A program made the translations under genes and the position numbers. Below the pieces are notes generated by a model. It saw only the letters and a list, made by a program, of their open reading frames with translations. It had not been told where the DNA came from and ran no database searches. Shown piece by piece: positions 35,230 through 45,297 of a stretch of 48,096 nt of DNA (positions within the stretch are counted from its first letter, which is position 1; each line of letters starts with the position of its first letter). Origin of the DNA: an uncultured Alphaproteobacteria bacterium. GTDB taxonomy: Bacteria; Pseudomonadota; Alphaproteobacteria; Bin95. Location: positions 1 to 48,096 of the forward strand of contig CALAHN010000074.1 in assembly GCA_937891825.1 (NCBI GenBank). Reading direction: 5' to 3'.

Positions 35230-35233
<4 letters not shown>
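33926..35233 (-). CDS. proA: Gamma-glutamyl phosphate reductase
   Basis: ProA reduces gamma-glutamyl phosphate to glutamate semialdehyde with NADPH in proline synthesis. The 435-residue protein has [35 protein letters not shown] and [14 protein letters not shown]. The catalytic Cys lies in [17 protein letters not shown], and [23 protein letters not shown] is near the end. Its ATG at 35233 overlaps the proB stop (ATGA). proB-proA coupling lets the labile phosphate pass between the two enzymes. Confidence 0.96.
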
Positions 35234-37541
<2,308 letters not shown>

Positions 37542-37552
37542 GCATCCCCTGC

Positions 37553-37840
37553 CTATTCGGCTGCGGCCGCCATCCCATCATCGTTCGCCGGCGGCAGCAC
37601 AGACACATACATCCGGCCGCGCGCCTTCTTTTCGAACGTCACGTTGCCGTCGACCAGCGCGAACAGGGTGTGATCCTTGCCCATGCCGACATTCTCGCCC
37701 GGATGCACTTTCGTGCCGCGCTGGCGGATGATGACATTGCCTGGAACGACGAGCTCGCCGCCGAACTTCTTGACGCCGAGGCGCCGGCCAGCCGAGTCGC
37801 GGCCGTTTCTGGAACTGCCGCCTGCCTTCTTGTGAGCCAT
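37553..37840 (-). CDS. rpmA: 50S ribosomal protein L27
   Basis: The 95-residue protein begins [20 protein letters not shown], the conserved N-terminus that reaches the peptidyl-transferase centre, and continues with [22 protein letters not shown] and [18 protein letters not shown]. There is no Firmicutes-type cleavable N-terminal extension. It is cotranscribed with rplU, 19 bases upstream. Confidence 0.98.
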   Translation of the reverse strand: MAHKKAGGSSRNGRDSAGRRLGVKKFGGELVVPGNVIIRQRGTKVHPGENVGMGKDHTLFALVDGNVTFEKKARGRMYVSVLPPANDDGMAAAAE

Positions 37841-37859
37841 AGCTTGGGTGCCCCTATCT

Positions 37860-38171
37860 TTAAGCGGAAATGCCGGTGATGCGGACCACGCTCAGGTGCT
37901 GGCGATGGCCGTTCTTGCGGCGCGAATTCTGGCGACGGCGCTTCTTGAAGATGATTACCTTCTTGTCGCGCATCTGCTCCACGAGCTCCGCCGTGACCGT
38001 CGCGCCATCGACGAGCGGCGCGCCAACCCTGGCTTCGCCTTCGCCGCCGACCATCAAAACCTGGTCGAAGGTTACGGAGCTGCCAGCTTCGGCATCCAGC
38101 TTTTCAATGCGGATGACGTCATTCTCGGCAACGCGGTACTGCTTGCCGCCCGTGCGGATCACTGCGAACAT
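37860..38171 (-). CDS. rplU: 50S ribosomal protein L21
   Basis: The 103-residue protein starts [20 protein letters not shown]. It contains the diagnostic late segment [21 protein letters not shown], which binds 23S rRNA. The ATG at 38171 is preferred over one 5 codons upstream (MRDGP) because L21 proteins begin M-(Y/F)-A-V-I. A consensus promoter and a leader hairpin lie upstream. Confidence 0.98.
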   Translation of the reverse strand: MFAVIRTGGKQYRVAENDVIRIEKLDAEAGSSVTFDQVLMVGGEGEARVGAPLVDGATVTAELVEQMRDKKVIIFKKRRRQNSRRKNGHRQHLSVVRITGISA

Positions 38172-38192
38172 CGGTCCATCTCTCATGATCGC

Positions 38193-38216
38193 TCCGGCGC
38201 GCTTGACTGCGCCGGA
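38193..38216 (-). promoter_or_regulatory. Leader hairpin of the rplU-rpmA transcript
   Basis: TCCGGCGC (38193-38200) and GCGCCGGA (38209-38216) form a perfect 8-bp stem with an 8-base loop. It lies within the predicted leader of about 100 bases and ends 21 bases before the rplU ATG. Ribosomal protein leaders often carry autoregulatory structures. I do not recognise this as a known L21 leader class. Confidence 0.4.
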
Positions 38217-38278
38217 TGCTCAACAAAAACCGCCGCTGCTCTCGAGACTCATCCCAAGCGCGCGGCGCGAAGCCGGGA

Positions 38279-38306
38279 CTTATAGCGAACTCGGCAGAAA
38301 GGTCAA
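38279..38306 (-). promoter_or_regulatory. Sigma-70 promoter of rplU-rpmA
   Basis: On the minus strand TTGACC (38306-38301) and TATAAG (38284-38279) are separated by 16 bases, a strong match for housekeeping sigma factor. Initiation would be near 38272, about 100 bases before the rplU ATG. The -35 lies only 14 bases from the ATG of the divergent gene at 38320. Confidence 0.72.
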
Positions 38307-38319
38307 CGGCAAAGCGCTC

Positions 38320-38952
38320 ATGCAACGTCCCTCCCCCTTGCAAAATCGCGTCACGCCGACCGGCGAAATCGAGGCCGTACCGGCGCGTGGCCTGTATACA
38401 GGCAATCGCGGCGTCTTGCACGGCGACGGCTACACGCTTGGGGCCGCGCGCTGGAAGCACCGGAACTGGATCATCTGCGCGCTCGCCTTCAAGGGCCGCC
38501 GCCGCGCGCTTATGACGCCCCGGCGCTGGACCGAACTGTTCTTTCTGGACGAAGCCGTCGCCCTCGCCGCCGGCCACCGACCTTGCGCCGAATGCCGGCG
38601 CGCCGCTTATAATTCTTGGATGGCCGCCGTGACCGAGGGTCTCGGCCGCCCGCGCCCCGCCGCGCCGGAAGCCGACCGGCTGCTGCATCAGGAGCGGGCC
38701 GTCCCCGGCGCCCGGCGCCTGAAGACCCATGTCGCCGCGATGGCGGGCCTGCCCGACGGCGCCTTCGTGCTGACGGCCGAGGGGCAGCCGGCTCTGACGC
38801 TTGGCGATTCGCTCCGACCCTGGACCCATTTCGGCTACGGCCCGCCGGTCGCCCGGCCCAAGGGCCAAGCGCGCCTGCTGACGCCGCCCATGAACGTCGC
38901 GGCGCTGCGCGCCGGCTACCGACCCACGCTGCATCCAAGCGCCGCCGCTTGA
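38320..38952 (+). CDS. Conserved protein of unknown function with CAEC motif
   Basis: The 210-residue protein belongs to a widespread uncharacterised family I recognise only by pattern: LQNRVTPTGEI near the N-terminus, G-x-x-T/M-G-N-R-G, W-I-I-C-A-L-x-F-K-G-R-R-R, Y/W-T-E-L-F-F-L-D-E-A-V-A-L-A-A-G-H-R-P-C-A-E-C-R-R. The Cys pair with nearby His could bind metal, but a two-Cys site is incomplete. There is no signal or membrane segment. The first codons overlap the divergent rplU promoter region, so the two may affect each other. Confidence 0.82.
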   Translation: MQRPSPLQNRVTPTGEIEAVPARGLYTGNRGVLHGDGYTLGAARWKHRNWIICALAFKGRRRALMTPRRWTELFFLDEAVALAAGHRPCAECRRAAYNSWMAAVTEGLGRPRPAAPEADRLLHQERAVPGARRLKTHVAAMAGLPDGAFVLTAEGQPALTLGDSLRPWTHFGYGPPVARPKGQARLLTPPMNVAALRAGYRPTLHPSAAA

Positions 38953-39035
38953 CAGCAAGCCGCGCCCTGCCGGACTTTGCAGCACATGATCGCCAGCACA
39001 TAGTCGAAAGCCGCCTCCAGAGGAGCATCGCCCCC

Positions 39036-39917
39036 ATGACCGTCGCCGTCAGCCCGCTCTACGATCCGAATTGCGTCGTCGCCGAAGTCGCCAGCCATGA
39101 GAAGCGCTTTCCGCCCGTCGCAGCCGGCGCGGCGTTCCCGGAGGAAACCCTGGAGATCGCGCCCGAGTTTCAGGCGGCGATGCTGAACTTCTCCGAGATC
39201 GACGAGAGCGTCTATCCGGGCGAAGTCGATCCCGGTCTTCTGGCCCGCCGGCCGATCAGCGTCATTGGCTCCTCGCTGTTCGACAATCATCCCGAGCGCG
39301 GCTACGTGCACACGATCCAGCATGTGCGCCGCTTGCTGCCGATCTCAATGGGCGAACGCATCCGGATGTCGGGCCAGTTCACCCGGATCGACGAGCATCC
39401 CCGCGGCTGGATCATGCATGCGCGCTTCGAATTCCGGCGGGCCGACGGCGCGCTCGCCCTGATCGTCTCGCCCTCAGCGCTGATGGCCGACCCCGAACGC
39501 AACACCGATGCCCCCAAGTCGAAAGCGGCTTCCAGCGACACCCCGGCAAGCCGCAAGGCTGCCCTCGAGGCCGCTGGCTGGACCCTACTGCACGCCAAAA
39601 CCTGCACGCCCGAGCGCGTCGTCGGGTATTGCGGCAAGACCCGCAACCTGATCCACACCGATCCCGAATACGCGAAGGGCTTCGGCTTCCGGGCGCCGAT
39701 CACGGCCGGCAATCAGATGATCGAATGGCATCTGGAGGCCGTGCGCCTGAAAGGCCTCGGGGAGCAGTTCGAAGGCTCGGTCACGCTCCAGCGGCCGGTT
39801 TTCTGGGACGACGCCCTTGAGATCATGACCCGCGACAACGACGGGGCGCTGGATGTCGCCGTGGTCAAGGACGACGGCCGCATCGCGAATACCGGCCGCT
39901 TTCAGGCGCTCGCCTGA
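39036..39917 (+). CDS. MaoC-like hotdog-fold protein
   Basis: The 293-residue protein looks like a double hotdog of the MaoC dehydratase type. The C-terminal half holds YCGKTRNLIHTDPEYAKGFGFRAPITAGNQMIEW, which corresponds to the R-hydratase motif with Asp/His (H-T-D-P-E-Y-A) for acyl-CoA hydration. The N-terminal half contains a hotdog-like VHTIQHVRRLLPISMGERIRMSGQF region. It probably acts on an acyl-CoA, substrate unknown. AGAGGAG precedes the ATG by 11 bases. The stop overlaps the next ATG (TGATG). Confidence 0.8.
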   Translation: MTVAVSPLYDPNCVVAEVASHEKRFPPVAAGAAFPEETLEIAPEFQAAMLNFSEIDESVYPGEVDPGLLARRPISVIGSSLFDNHPERGYVHTIQHVRRLLPISMGERIRMSGQFTRIDEHPRGWIMHARFEFRRADGALALIVSPSALMADPERNTDAPKSKAASSDTPASRKAALEAAGWTLLHAKTCTPERVVGYCGKTRNLIHTDPEYAKGFGFRAPITAGNQMIEWHLEAVRLKGLGEQFEGSVTLQRPVFWDDALEIMTRDNDGALDVAVVKDDGRIANTGRFQALA

Positions 39918-40183
39918 TGGCTGAAAGCAGCTTGAGCGAAGAGCAGCAAAAAAAGCTCGCCCTGGATCTCTTCCTGGGCGCCTGGGACAAGGCGTGCGAG
40001 GCCGGCGTCGAGGCCGATCTCCTGTGTGAGGTCATGATCTATCTTGCGGTCACCGATCTGGTGGCGGATCGGGGGGAGGACGTGACGGCCAGCCTGTTTG
40101 CGACCCTGCCCGACCGGATCGCGGACGGCGAGTTCACGCTCGACGACGATGACGACGACGAAGCTGGCGACGGCAAGGACTAG
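39917..40183 (+). CDS. Small acidic hypothetical protein
   Basis: The 88-residue protein is predicted to be helical, with an acidic tail containing seven consecutive or near-consecutive Asp residues (about 77-83). I do not recognise a family. It overlaps the MaoC-like gene by one base and ends 4 bases before pyrD, so it is cotranslated with both. The Asp run is encoded by GAC/GAT repeats that could slip, though it is in frame here. Confidence 0.72.
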   Translation: MAESSLSEEQQKKLALDLFLGAWDKACEAGVEADLLCEVMIYLAVTDLVADRGEDVTASLFATLPDRIADGEFTLDDDDDDEAGDGKD

Positions 40184-40187
40184 GCCA

Positions 40188-41258
40188 GTGTTCGCAAAGC
40201 TCGGTCTGAAGGCGCTGCATCTGCTTGATGCCGAGCGAGCCCATCGCCTGGCCCTGAAAGCCCTCGCGGCCGGCCTTGCGGGCCGCGATGACGGCCCCGA
40301 CCCGGCGTCGCTTGCCACGACCGTCTTCGGCAGGCGCTTCGCCAATCCCGTCGGCATCGCCGCTGGGTTCGACAAACATTGCGAGGCGCTGGCGGCAACG
40401 CTGCGGCTTGGGCCGGGCTTCACAGAAATCGGCGGCGTGACGCCGCTGCCGCAATTCGGCAACCCGAAGCCTCGCCTGTTCCGCCTGACCGAGGACCGCG
40501 CCGTCATCAACCGTTTCGGCTTCAACAGTCAGGGCCACGCTGTGGTGGCGGCGCGCCTCGGCAAGGCGCGGGCGACCGGGGTTACGGGCATCGTCGGCGT
40601 TAACCTTGCGATCAATAAGGATAGTCCCGACCCGGCGGACGATTACGCCAGGGGCATCGCCACGTTCGGCGCCGACGCCGATTTCGTCGCGATCAATGTG
40701 TCCTCGCCGAACACGGCTGGATTGCGGAACCTGCAGGCGCAAGCGGCGCTGGCAGGCTTGCTGGAGCGCGCGACGGCCGCCCGCGCCGCCTTCGACCCAG
40801 AGCAGGCGCCAATCCTGCTGGTCAAGGTCGCACCGGACCTCGATGCCGACGCCATCGCCGCGATCGCCGACGTGGCGCTGTCGTTCCGCGAGCGCGGCCT
40901 CGGCGGCCTCGTGATTTCGAACACGACGATCGCCCGCCCGCCGGGCCTCAAAAGCCCGAACGCCAATGAGGCTGGCGGCTTGTCAGGACGGCCGCTGTTT
41001 CAGCCGTCGACGGCGGTGCTGATGCAGTTCGCCCGGCGCATCGACGGCCGCCTGCCGCTGATTGGCGTCGGCGGCGTCGCATCCGGGGCCGACGCCTATG
41101 CCAAGATCAAGGCCGGCGCGTCGCTGGTCCAGCTTTATTCGGCGCTGGTCTATGACGGCCCGATGGCGATCGGCCGCATCAAGCGCGAGCTTGCGGCACT
41201 GCTGGAGCGGGATGGCGTCGCGTCCGTGGCGGACGCGGTCGGCCGGGACCTCAACTAG
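40188..41258 (+). CDS. pyrD: Dihydroorotate dehydrogenase (quinone), class 2
   Basis: The 356-residue membrane-associated flavoenzyme oxidises dihydroorotate to orotate in pyrimidine synthesis. Class 2 features are the N-terminal helical pair FAKLGLKALHLLDAERAHRLALKAL that forms the quinone tunnel, and FANPVGIAAGFDKHCEAL, TPLPQFGNPKPRLFRL, and the catalytic Ser in AINVSSPNTAGLRNLQ. L-V-I-S-N-T-T and IGVGGVASGADAYAKIKAGASLVQLYSALVYDGP follow. It starts at GTG. pyrE lies 3.4 kb away on the other strand. Confidence 0.96.
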   Translation: MFAKLGLKALHLLDAERAHRLALKALAAGLAGRDDGPDPASLATTVFGRRFANPVGIAAGFDKHCEALAATLRLGPGFTEIGGVTPLPQFGNPKPRLFRLTEDRAVINRFGFNSQGHAVVAARLGKARATGVTGIVGVNLAINKDSPDPADDYARGIATFGADADFVAINVSSPNTAGLRNLQAQAALAGLLERATAARAAFDPEQAPILLVKVAPDLDADAIAAIADVALSFRERGLGGLVISNTTIARPPGLKSPNANEAGGLSGRPLFQPSTAVLMQFARRIDGRLPLIGVGGVASGADAYAKIKAGASLVQLYSALVYDGPMAIGRIKRELAALLERDGVASVADAVGRDLN

Positions 41259-41392
41259 ATCCGGCCGCGCCTGGGCGCGCGCCAGGGAGCGCCTTGGACC
41301 GCTGGGTTCGGCGGCGCGGCGCGATTGCCCCGCCCCCGATCACCCCATAGGCTTTCAACTGAAGCCGAAAACAAAAAGGGACGAATGCCGCG

Positions 41393-42952
41393 ATGAGTTG
41401 GGAACCGGAACTTGAGGAACTGCGCCGTCGGGAAGCGCTGGCGAAGCAGATGGGCGGCGCCGATAAGGTCAAGCGCCAGCACGATGGCGGACGGCTGACC
41501 GTCCGGGAGCGCATCGACGGCGTCGCCGATCCGAAAAGCTTCCATGAAATCGGCGCCATCGCCGGCAAGGCCGCCTATGACGCGAACCATCAGCTGACCG
41601 ATTTCCTTCCGGCTAACTGCGTCATGGGCCGGGCGACGGTCGATGGCCGGCCGGTCGTGGTCTGCGGCGACGACTTTACCGTGCGCGGAGGCTCCGCCGA
41701 CGCCACGATCAAGGAAAAGCCGCATCTGGCGGAAAACATGGCCTATGAGCTGCGGCTGCCGCTGATCCGCATCATCGAAGGCTCGGGCGGCGGCGGGTCG
41801 GTCAAGACCATCGAAACGACGGGCCGCGCCAACCTGCCGGGCGGCCAGGGAACCTCCAGCCGCTTCGACCTGATGGCGCGCAATCTGGCGCATGTGCCGG
41901 TTGTCGGACTGGGGCTTGGTTCGGTCGCGGGCCTGGGGGCCGCCCGGCTGGCCGCGAGCCACTATTCGATCATGACCAAGGAGACCTCGGCCATGTTCGT
42001 GGCGGGGCCGCCGGTCGTCAAAGGCATCGGCCAGGACCTGACCAAGCAGGAATTGGGCGGCTGGAAGATCCAGACCCGCGCCGGCGGCGTCGACGATGCG
42101 GTCGACACCGAGGAGGAAGCTTTCGAGCGGGCGCGGCAGTTCCTCTCCTACCTGCCAAGCTCGATCGACCAGATGCCGCCCCGCGGCCCCGTCTCTGACG
42201 ATCCCGAGCGCCGCGACCCTGGCCTGATCGACGCGATCCCGCGCGACCCGCGCCGCGCCTATAAGATGCGGCCGATCGTCGAGAGCGTCGTCGATCTGGG
42301 CTCGTTCTTCGAGATGGGGAAGATGTTCGGCCGCTCCCTGATCACCGGCCTCGCCCGCATTGATGGGCGCCCGGTCGCGCTGATGGCGAGCGATCCCATG
42401 CACATGGGCGGCGCCTGGACGTCGGAAAGCTGCCAGAAGCTGGTGCGGTTCGTCGACATGGCCGAGACGTTCCATCTGCCGGTCGTCTATCTGGCCGACT
42501 GCCCTGGCTTCAACATCGGCCTGGAAGCCGAGAAAGCCGCCACGATCCGCCACGGCGTCCGCGCCATGGCGGCGGTCAACCAGACGACGACGCCCTGGTG
42601 CGCTATCGTCGTCCGGAACGCGTTCGGCGTCGCGGGCGGCGCGCACCTGCATGTCGGCCGCTACTGCACGCGCTATGCCTGGCCAAGCGGCCGCTGGGGC
42701 TCCTTGCCGCTCGAGGGCGGGATCGAGGCGGCCTATCGGGCGGATATCGCCGCCGCCGACGATCCGGCCGCCGAATTGCAGAGCATCGAGGATCGCCTGA
42801 ACGCGCTCCGCTCGCCGTTCCGGACGGCGGAGGCGTTCTGGGTCGAGGAGATTATCGATCCGCGCGACACCCGGCCGCTCCTCGCGGATTTCGTCCGCCT
42901 CGCCGCCCACGCCGGCAAGCCCGGCCCGCGGAGCTTCGGCATCCGCCCCTGA
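41393..42952 (+). CDS. Acyl-CoA carboxylase beta (carboxyltransferase) subunit
   Basis: The 519-residue protein has the two crotonase-like halves of a carboxyltransferase. The acyl-CoA-binding half includes RLTVRERIDGVADPKSFHEIG and IIEGSGGGGSVKT. The carboxybiotin half includes GKMFGRSLITGLARIDGRPVALMASDP and VYLADCPGFNIGLEAE, with R-N-A-F-G-V-A-G-G. It would transfer CO2 from biotin to propionyl-, acetyl- or methylcrotonyl-like CoA. The biotin carboxylase/BCCP alpha subunit is not in the window, so the substrate and complex remain open. AAAAAGGGA precedes the start. A strong terminator follows. Confidence 0.88.
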   Translation: MSWEPELEELRRREALAKQMGGADKVKRQHDGGRLTVRERIDGVADPKSFHEIGAIAGKAAYDANHQLTDFLPANCVMGRATVDGRPVVVCGDDFTVRGGSADATIKEKPHLAENMAYELRLPLIRIIEGSGGGGSVKTIETTGRANLPGGQGTSSRFDLMARNLAHVPVVGLGLGSVAGLGAARLAASHYSIMTKETSAMFVAGPPVVKGIGQDLTKQELGGWKIQTRAGGVDDAVDTEEEAFERARQFLSYLPSSIDQMPPRGPVSDDPERRDPGLIDAIPRDPRRAYKMRPIVESVVDLGSFFEMGKMFGRSLITGLARIDGRPVALMASDPMHMGGAWTSESCQKLVRFVDMAETFHLPVVYLADCPGFNIGLEAEKAATIRHGVRAMAAVNQTTTPWCAIVVRNAFGVAGGAHLHVGRYCTRYAWPSGRWGSLPLEGGIEAAYRADIAAADDPAAELQSIEDRLNALRSPFRTAEAFWVEEIIDPRDTRPLLADFVRLAAHAGKPGPRSFGIRP

Positions 42953-42963
42953 GCCCATCCGGC

Positions 42964-42993
42964 GCAAGGCCCGTCCCGACGGACGGGCCTTGC
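42964..42993 (+). terminator. Strong hairpin terminator after the carboxylase gene
   Basis: GCAAGGCCCGTCC (42964-42976) and GGACGGGCCTTGC (42981-42993) form a perfect 13-bp stem around CGAC. It begins 12 bases after the stop codon and is followed by TCTCCCTC. The lack of a clean T-run is common in GC-rich genomes. Confidence 0.75.
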
Positions 42994-43058
42994 TCTCCCT
43001 CGGTCGATAACGCCTCGCCGCCAGGAATAATAAATTTCAGGCGACGGCTGTGGCGCAC

Positions 43059-43088
43059 TTGCAAACATACCAACCGGTTGGTATGTTT
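43059..43088 (+). promoter_or_regulatory. TetR promoter with overlapping 26-bp operator palindrome
   Basis: AAACATACCAACC (43063-43075) and GGTTGGTATGTTT (43076-43088) form a perfect, gapless 26-bp palindrome. TTGCAA (43059-43064) and TATGTT (43082-43087), spaced 17 bases, would be -35 and -10, so the operator fills the promoter. Predicted initiation falls at about 43094, the A of the tetR ATG, which implies a leaderless message. Tight negative autoregulation by the adjacent TetR protein is the simplest reading. Confidence 0.78.
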
Positions 43089-43093
43089 TGCGA

Positions 43094-43735
43094 ATGAAAG
43101 CAAGAACCCGCCCAACCCCCAAGCCTGACGCCCGCGCCAAACTGCTGGACGCGGCGTTCGCCCTGATCCGCCAGCAAGGCTATGCGGCGACGACGGTCGA
43201 TGATCTCTGCCGGGCGGCGGGCGTCACCAAGGGCGCGTTCTTCCATCACTTCGCGTCAAAGGATGCGCTCGCCGTCGCCGCCGCTGACTGCTGGACCGAA
43301 ACGACCAGCGCCTTCTTCGCCGCCGCCGCCTACCACGACCATGCCGATCCCCTGGACCGGGTGCTGGGCTATGTGGACTTCCGGTTGAGCATCCTTCAGG
43401 GCGAGCTTAGCGATTTCACCTGCCTCGTCGGCACGATGGTGCAGGAAGCTTACGCGACCAAGCCGGACATCGGCGCGGCCTGCGGGGCGAGCATCGGCGG
43501 CCACATCGACGTGCTCACGCAGGACATCCAGGCAGCCCGGGCCAAGCATGCCGCGGCAGGCGACTGGACTGCGCGCAGCCTCGCCCGCCACATGCAAGCC
43601 GTCATCCAGGGCGCCTTCATCCTGGCCAAGGCCGGCGGCGGCGCGGAAGCGGCCGCTGAGTGCCTGCATCACCTTCGCCGTTATATCGCGTTGCTGTTCA
43701 AGCAGCGCCTGCCCAAGGAGAGCCAAACCCAATGA
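43094..43735 (+). CDS. TetR/AcrR-family transcriptional regulator
   Basis: The 213-residue repressor has an N-terminal TetR helix-turn-helix: ARAKLLDAAFALIRQQGYAATTVDDLCRAAGVTKGAFFHHFASKDALAVA (about 14-63, read in parts). The C-terminal ligand-binding domain has no recognisable ligand signature. A perfect palindrome ends 5 bases before its ATG and no Shine-Dalgarno sequence is visible. Its stop overlaps the SRPBCC gene (ATGA), so it probably represses that operon including itself. A TTG six bases upstream was rejected as start. Confidence 0.93.
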   Translation: MKARTRPTPKPDARAKLLDAAFALIRQQGYAATTVDDLCRAAGVTKGAFFHHFASKDALAVAAADCWTETTSAFFAAAAYHDHADPLDRVLGYVDFRLSILQGELSDFTCLVGTMVQEAYATKPDIGAACGASIGGHIDVLTQDIQAARAKHAAAGDWTARSLARHMQAVIQGAFILAKAGGGAEAAAECLHHLRRYIALLFKQRLPKESQTQ

Positions 43736-44214
43736 CGCCCGAAACCGACCCGCGCGACCTGTCGCTCGAGCTTGTTCTGAACGCGCCCCGGCGCGCCATC
43801 TGGCGCTGCTGGACCGAGGCGCCGCTCCTGACGCAATGGTTCACCCCGGCGCCCTGGACGACGCCTGAAGCCGACCTTGACCCGCGGCCGGGCGGCCGCA
43901 TGAATACGCTGTTTCGCGGGCCGGACGGCGCTGAAATGCGCAACCGCGGCGTCTTCCTGGAACTCACGCCCCATGAGCGGCTGGTCTTCACCGACGCCTT
44001 CAGCGAAGGCTGGCTGCCGGCGGCCGAACCGTTCATGACCGGGATCATCGTTCTAAAGGACGCCGGGCCCGGGAAAACCGCATACAGCGCGCTCGCGCGC
44101 CATTGGACGGACGCCAGCCGCGACGCCCATGTCGCCATGGGTTTCGAGGCCGGGTGGACGCAAGCAGCCCGGCAACTGGAGGCGCTCGCCCAATCCTTGC
44201 CGACGGACGACTAG
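43732..44214 (+). CDS. SRPBCC/AHSA1-like domain protein
   Basis: The 160-residue protein has the START-like helix-grip fold of the Aha1 C-terminal/AHSA1 group: LELVLNAPRRAIWRCWTEAPLLTQWFTP at the N-terminus, PRPGGRMNTLFRGPDGAE, G-V-F-L-E-L-T-P-H-E-R-L-V-F-T-D-A-F, and a C-terminal H-V-A-M-G-F-E-A-G-W helix. Such proteins bind hydrophobic ligands. It is cotranscribed with the TetR gene, with 69 bases before the next gene, and may bind the inducer or detoxify it. Confidence 0.9.
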   Translation: MTPETDPRDLSLELVLNAPRRAIWRCWTEAPLLTQWFTPAPWTTPEADLDPRPGGRMNTLFRGPDGAEMRNRGVFLELTPHERLVFTDAFSEGWLPAAEPFMTGIIVLKDAGPGKTAYSALARHWTDASRDAHVAMGFEAGWTQAARQLEALAQSLPTDD

Positions 44215-44283
44215 GTCGGCCATGGCCAAGTGCGGCCACCACCCCTTCGAAAACACCCATAGCGCCCATTGAAGGAACATCCC

Positions 44284-44637
44284 ATGAGTTATGTAGACGG
44301 GTTTGTCGCCGCCGTTCCAAACGCCAATCGCGAGGCTTTCCGGAAACATGCGGAACTGGCGGCTGGCGTATTCAAGGAGCATGGCGCGCTCCATGTCGTC
44401 GACTGCTGGGGCGATGACGTGCCCGAGGGCGAGGTCACGTCCTTCCCGATGGCCGTCAAGCGGAGGGACGACGAAACCGTGATCTTCGGCTGGATTGTCT
44501 GGCCCTCAAAGGACGTGCGCAACCGCGGCATGCAGGCCGCGATGGAGGACGCGCGCCTCATGTCGGATGACAATCCCATGCCGTTCGACGGCCAACGCAT
44601 GATCTACGGCGGCTTCGAAATCATCTCCGAGGCCTGA
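44284..44637 (+). CDS. DUF1428 family protein
   Basis: The 117-residue protein matches DUF1428: MSYVDGFVAAVPNANREAFRKHAELAAGVFKEHGALHVVDCWGDDVPEGEVTSFPMAVKR in sections, then I-F-G-W-I-V-W-P-S-K and MPFDGQRMIYGGFE at the end. The fold is a dimeric alpha/beta barrel (ferredoxin-like). Function is unknown. AAGGA lies 7 bases before the ATG at 44284. TetR, SRPBCC and DUF1428 together form a small regulated cassette. It converges with pyrE across 12 bases. Confidence 0.92.
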   Translation: MSYVDGFVAAVPNANREAFRKHAELAAGVFKEHGALHVVDCWGDDVPEGEVTSFPMAVKRRDDETVIFGWIVWPSKDVRNRGMQAAMEDARLMSDDNPMPFDGQRMIYGGFEIISEA

Positions 44638-44649
44638 GCGGGTTTGAAC

Positions 44650-45297
44650 CTAGACTCCGCCAATACCGCCATTGCGGCGCGACCAGCCGGCCGCGTCCGC
44701 GGCGAACGCCTCGATGACGCCGAGCGGCCCTGGCTCCAGCAGCGCGTGCGCCCGCGCCGCCGCCAGAATGTCGGCGAGCGTCATCAGGGAGCCGATGTCG
44801 CCGCCGGCGCCGAAGACCCGATAGTCCAACAGCACGAACACGCCGACGACATCGGCCTCGGCGGCTTCAAGCGCCCGGCGAAAGTTCGCCTTGGTGCGGC
44901 CGTCGGTCGTCAGGTCGTCGATGAGGAGCGTGCGGGCGCCGGGGTCAAACGCCCCTTCAAGCTGCGCCAGCCGACCGAAGCCCCGGCTTTGCTTCTTCGC
45001 GACGACCAGCGGCAGGCGCAAGCGGTCCGCGACGATCGCCGCGAACGGCACGCCGGCAAGTTCGCAGCCGGCGATCTGGTCGAATGCGCCCTCCCCATAA
45101 AGCGCTTCGATCCGCGCCAGCGCCAGGGCGATCAACCGGTCCCGCGCTTCCGGAAACGCGATCAGCCGCTTGATGTCAATGAAGATCGGGCTCGCCCAGC
45201 CCGACGAGAAAAAGAATGGGTCGCCGCTCGTGCGCGTATAGACGGCGCCGGCTTCGAGCACGATGCGCGCGGCCTCCGCCGCAGGCGCGGGGGTCAT
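44650..45297 (-). CDS. pyrE: Orotate phosphoribosyltransferase
   Basis: The 215-residue enzyme joins orotate to PRPP to give OMP. It has FFFSSGWASPIFIDIKRLIAFPEAR, the AGCELAGVPFAAIVADRLRLPLVVAKKQ segment with catalytic Lys, and the PRPP loop TLLIDDLTTDGRTK. It resembles the alphaproteobacterial subgroup rather than enterobacterial PyrE. Its ATG overlaps the stop of the upstream M20 hydrolase (ATGA), an unusual partner that may link pyrimidine salvage or ureide breakdown with nucleotide synthesis. Confidence 0.95.
   Translation of the reverse strand: MTPAPAAEAARIVLEAGAVYTRTSGDPFFFSSGWASPIFIDIKRLIAFPEARDRLIALALARIEALYGEGAFDQIAGCELAGVPFAAIVADRLRLPLVVAKKQSRGFGRLAQLEGAFDPGARTLLIDDLTTDGRTKANFRRALEAAEADVVGVFVLLDYRVFGAGGDIGSLMTLADILAAARAHALLEPGPLGVIEAFAADAAGWSRRNGGIGGV

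Noticed and set aside
40120-40183. GAC/GAT repeat in the small acidic protein as a phase-variable tract
   Set aside because: The triplets are not a uniform repeat and indels of whole codons would keep the frame; there is no sign of switching.
41268-41295. Hairpin CCTGG/CCAGG after pyrD as a terminator
   Set aside because: Only five pairs are contiguous, the outer pairs need bulges, and no T-run follows.
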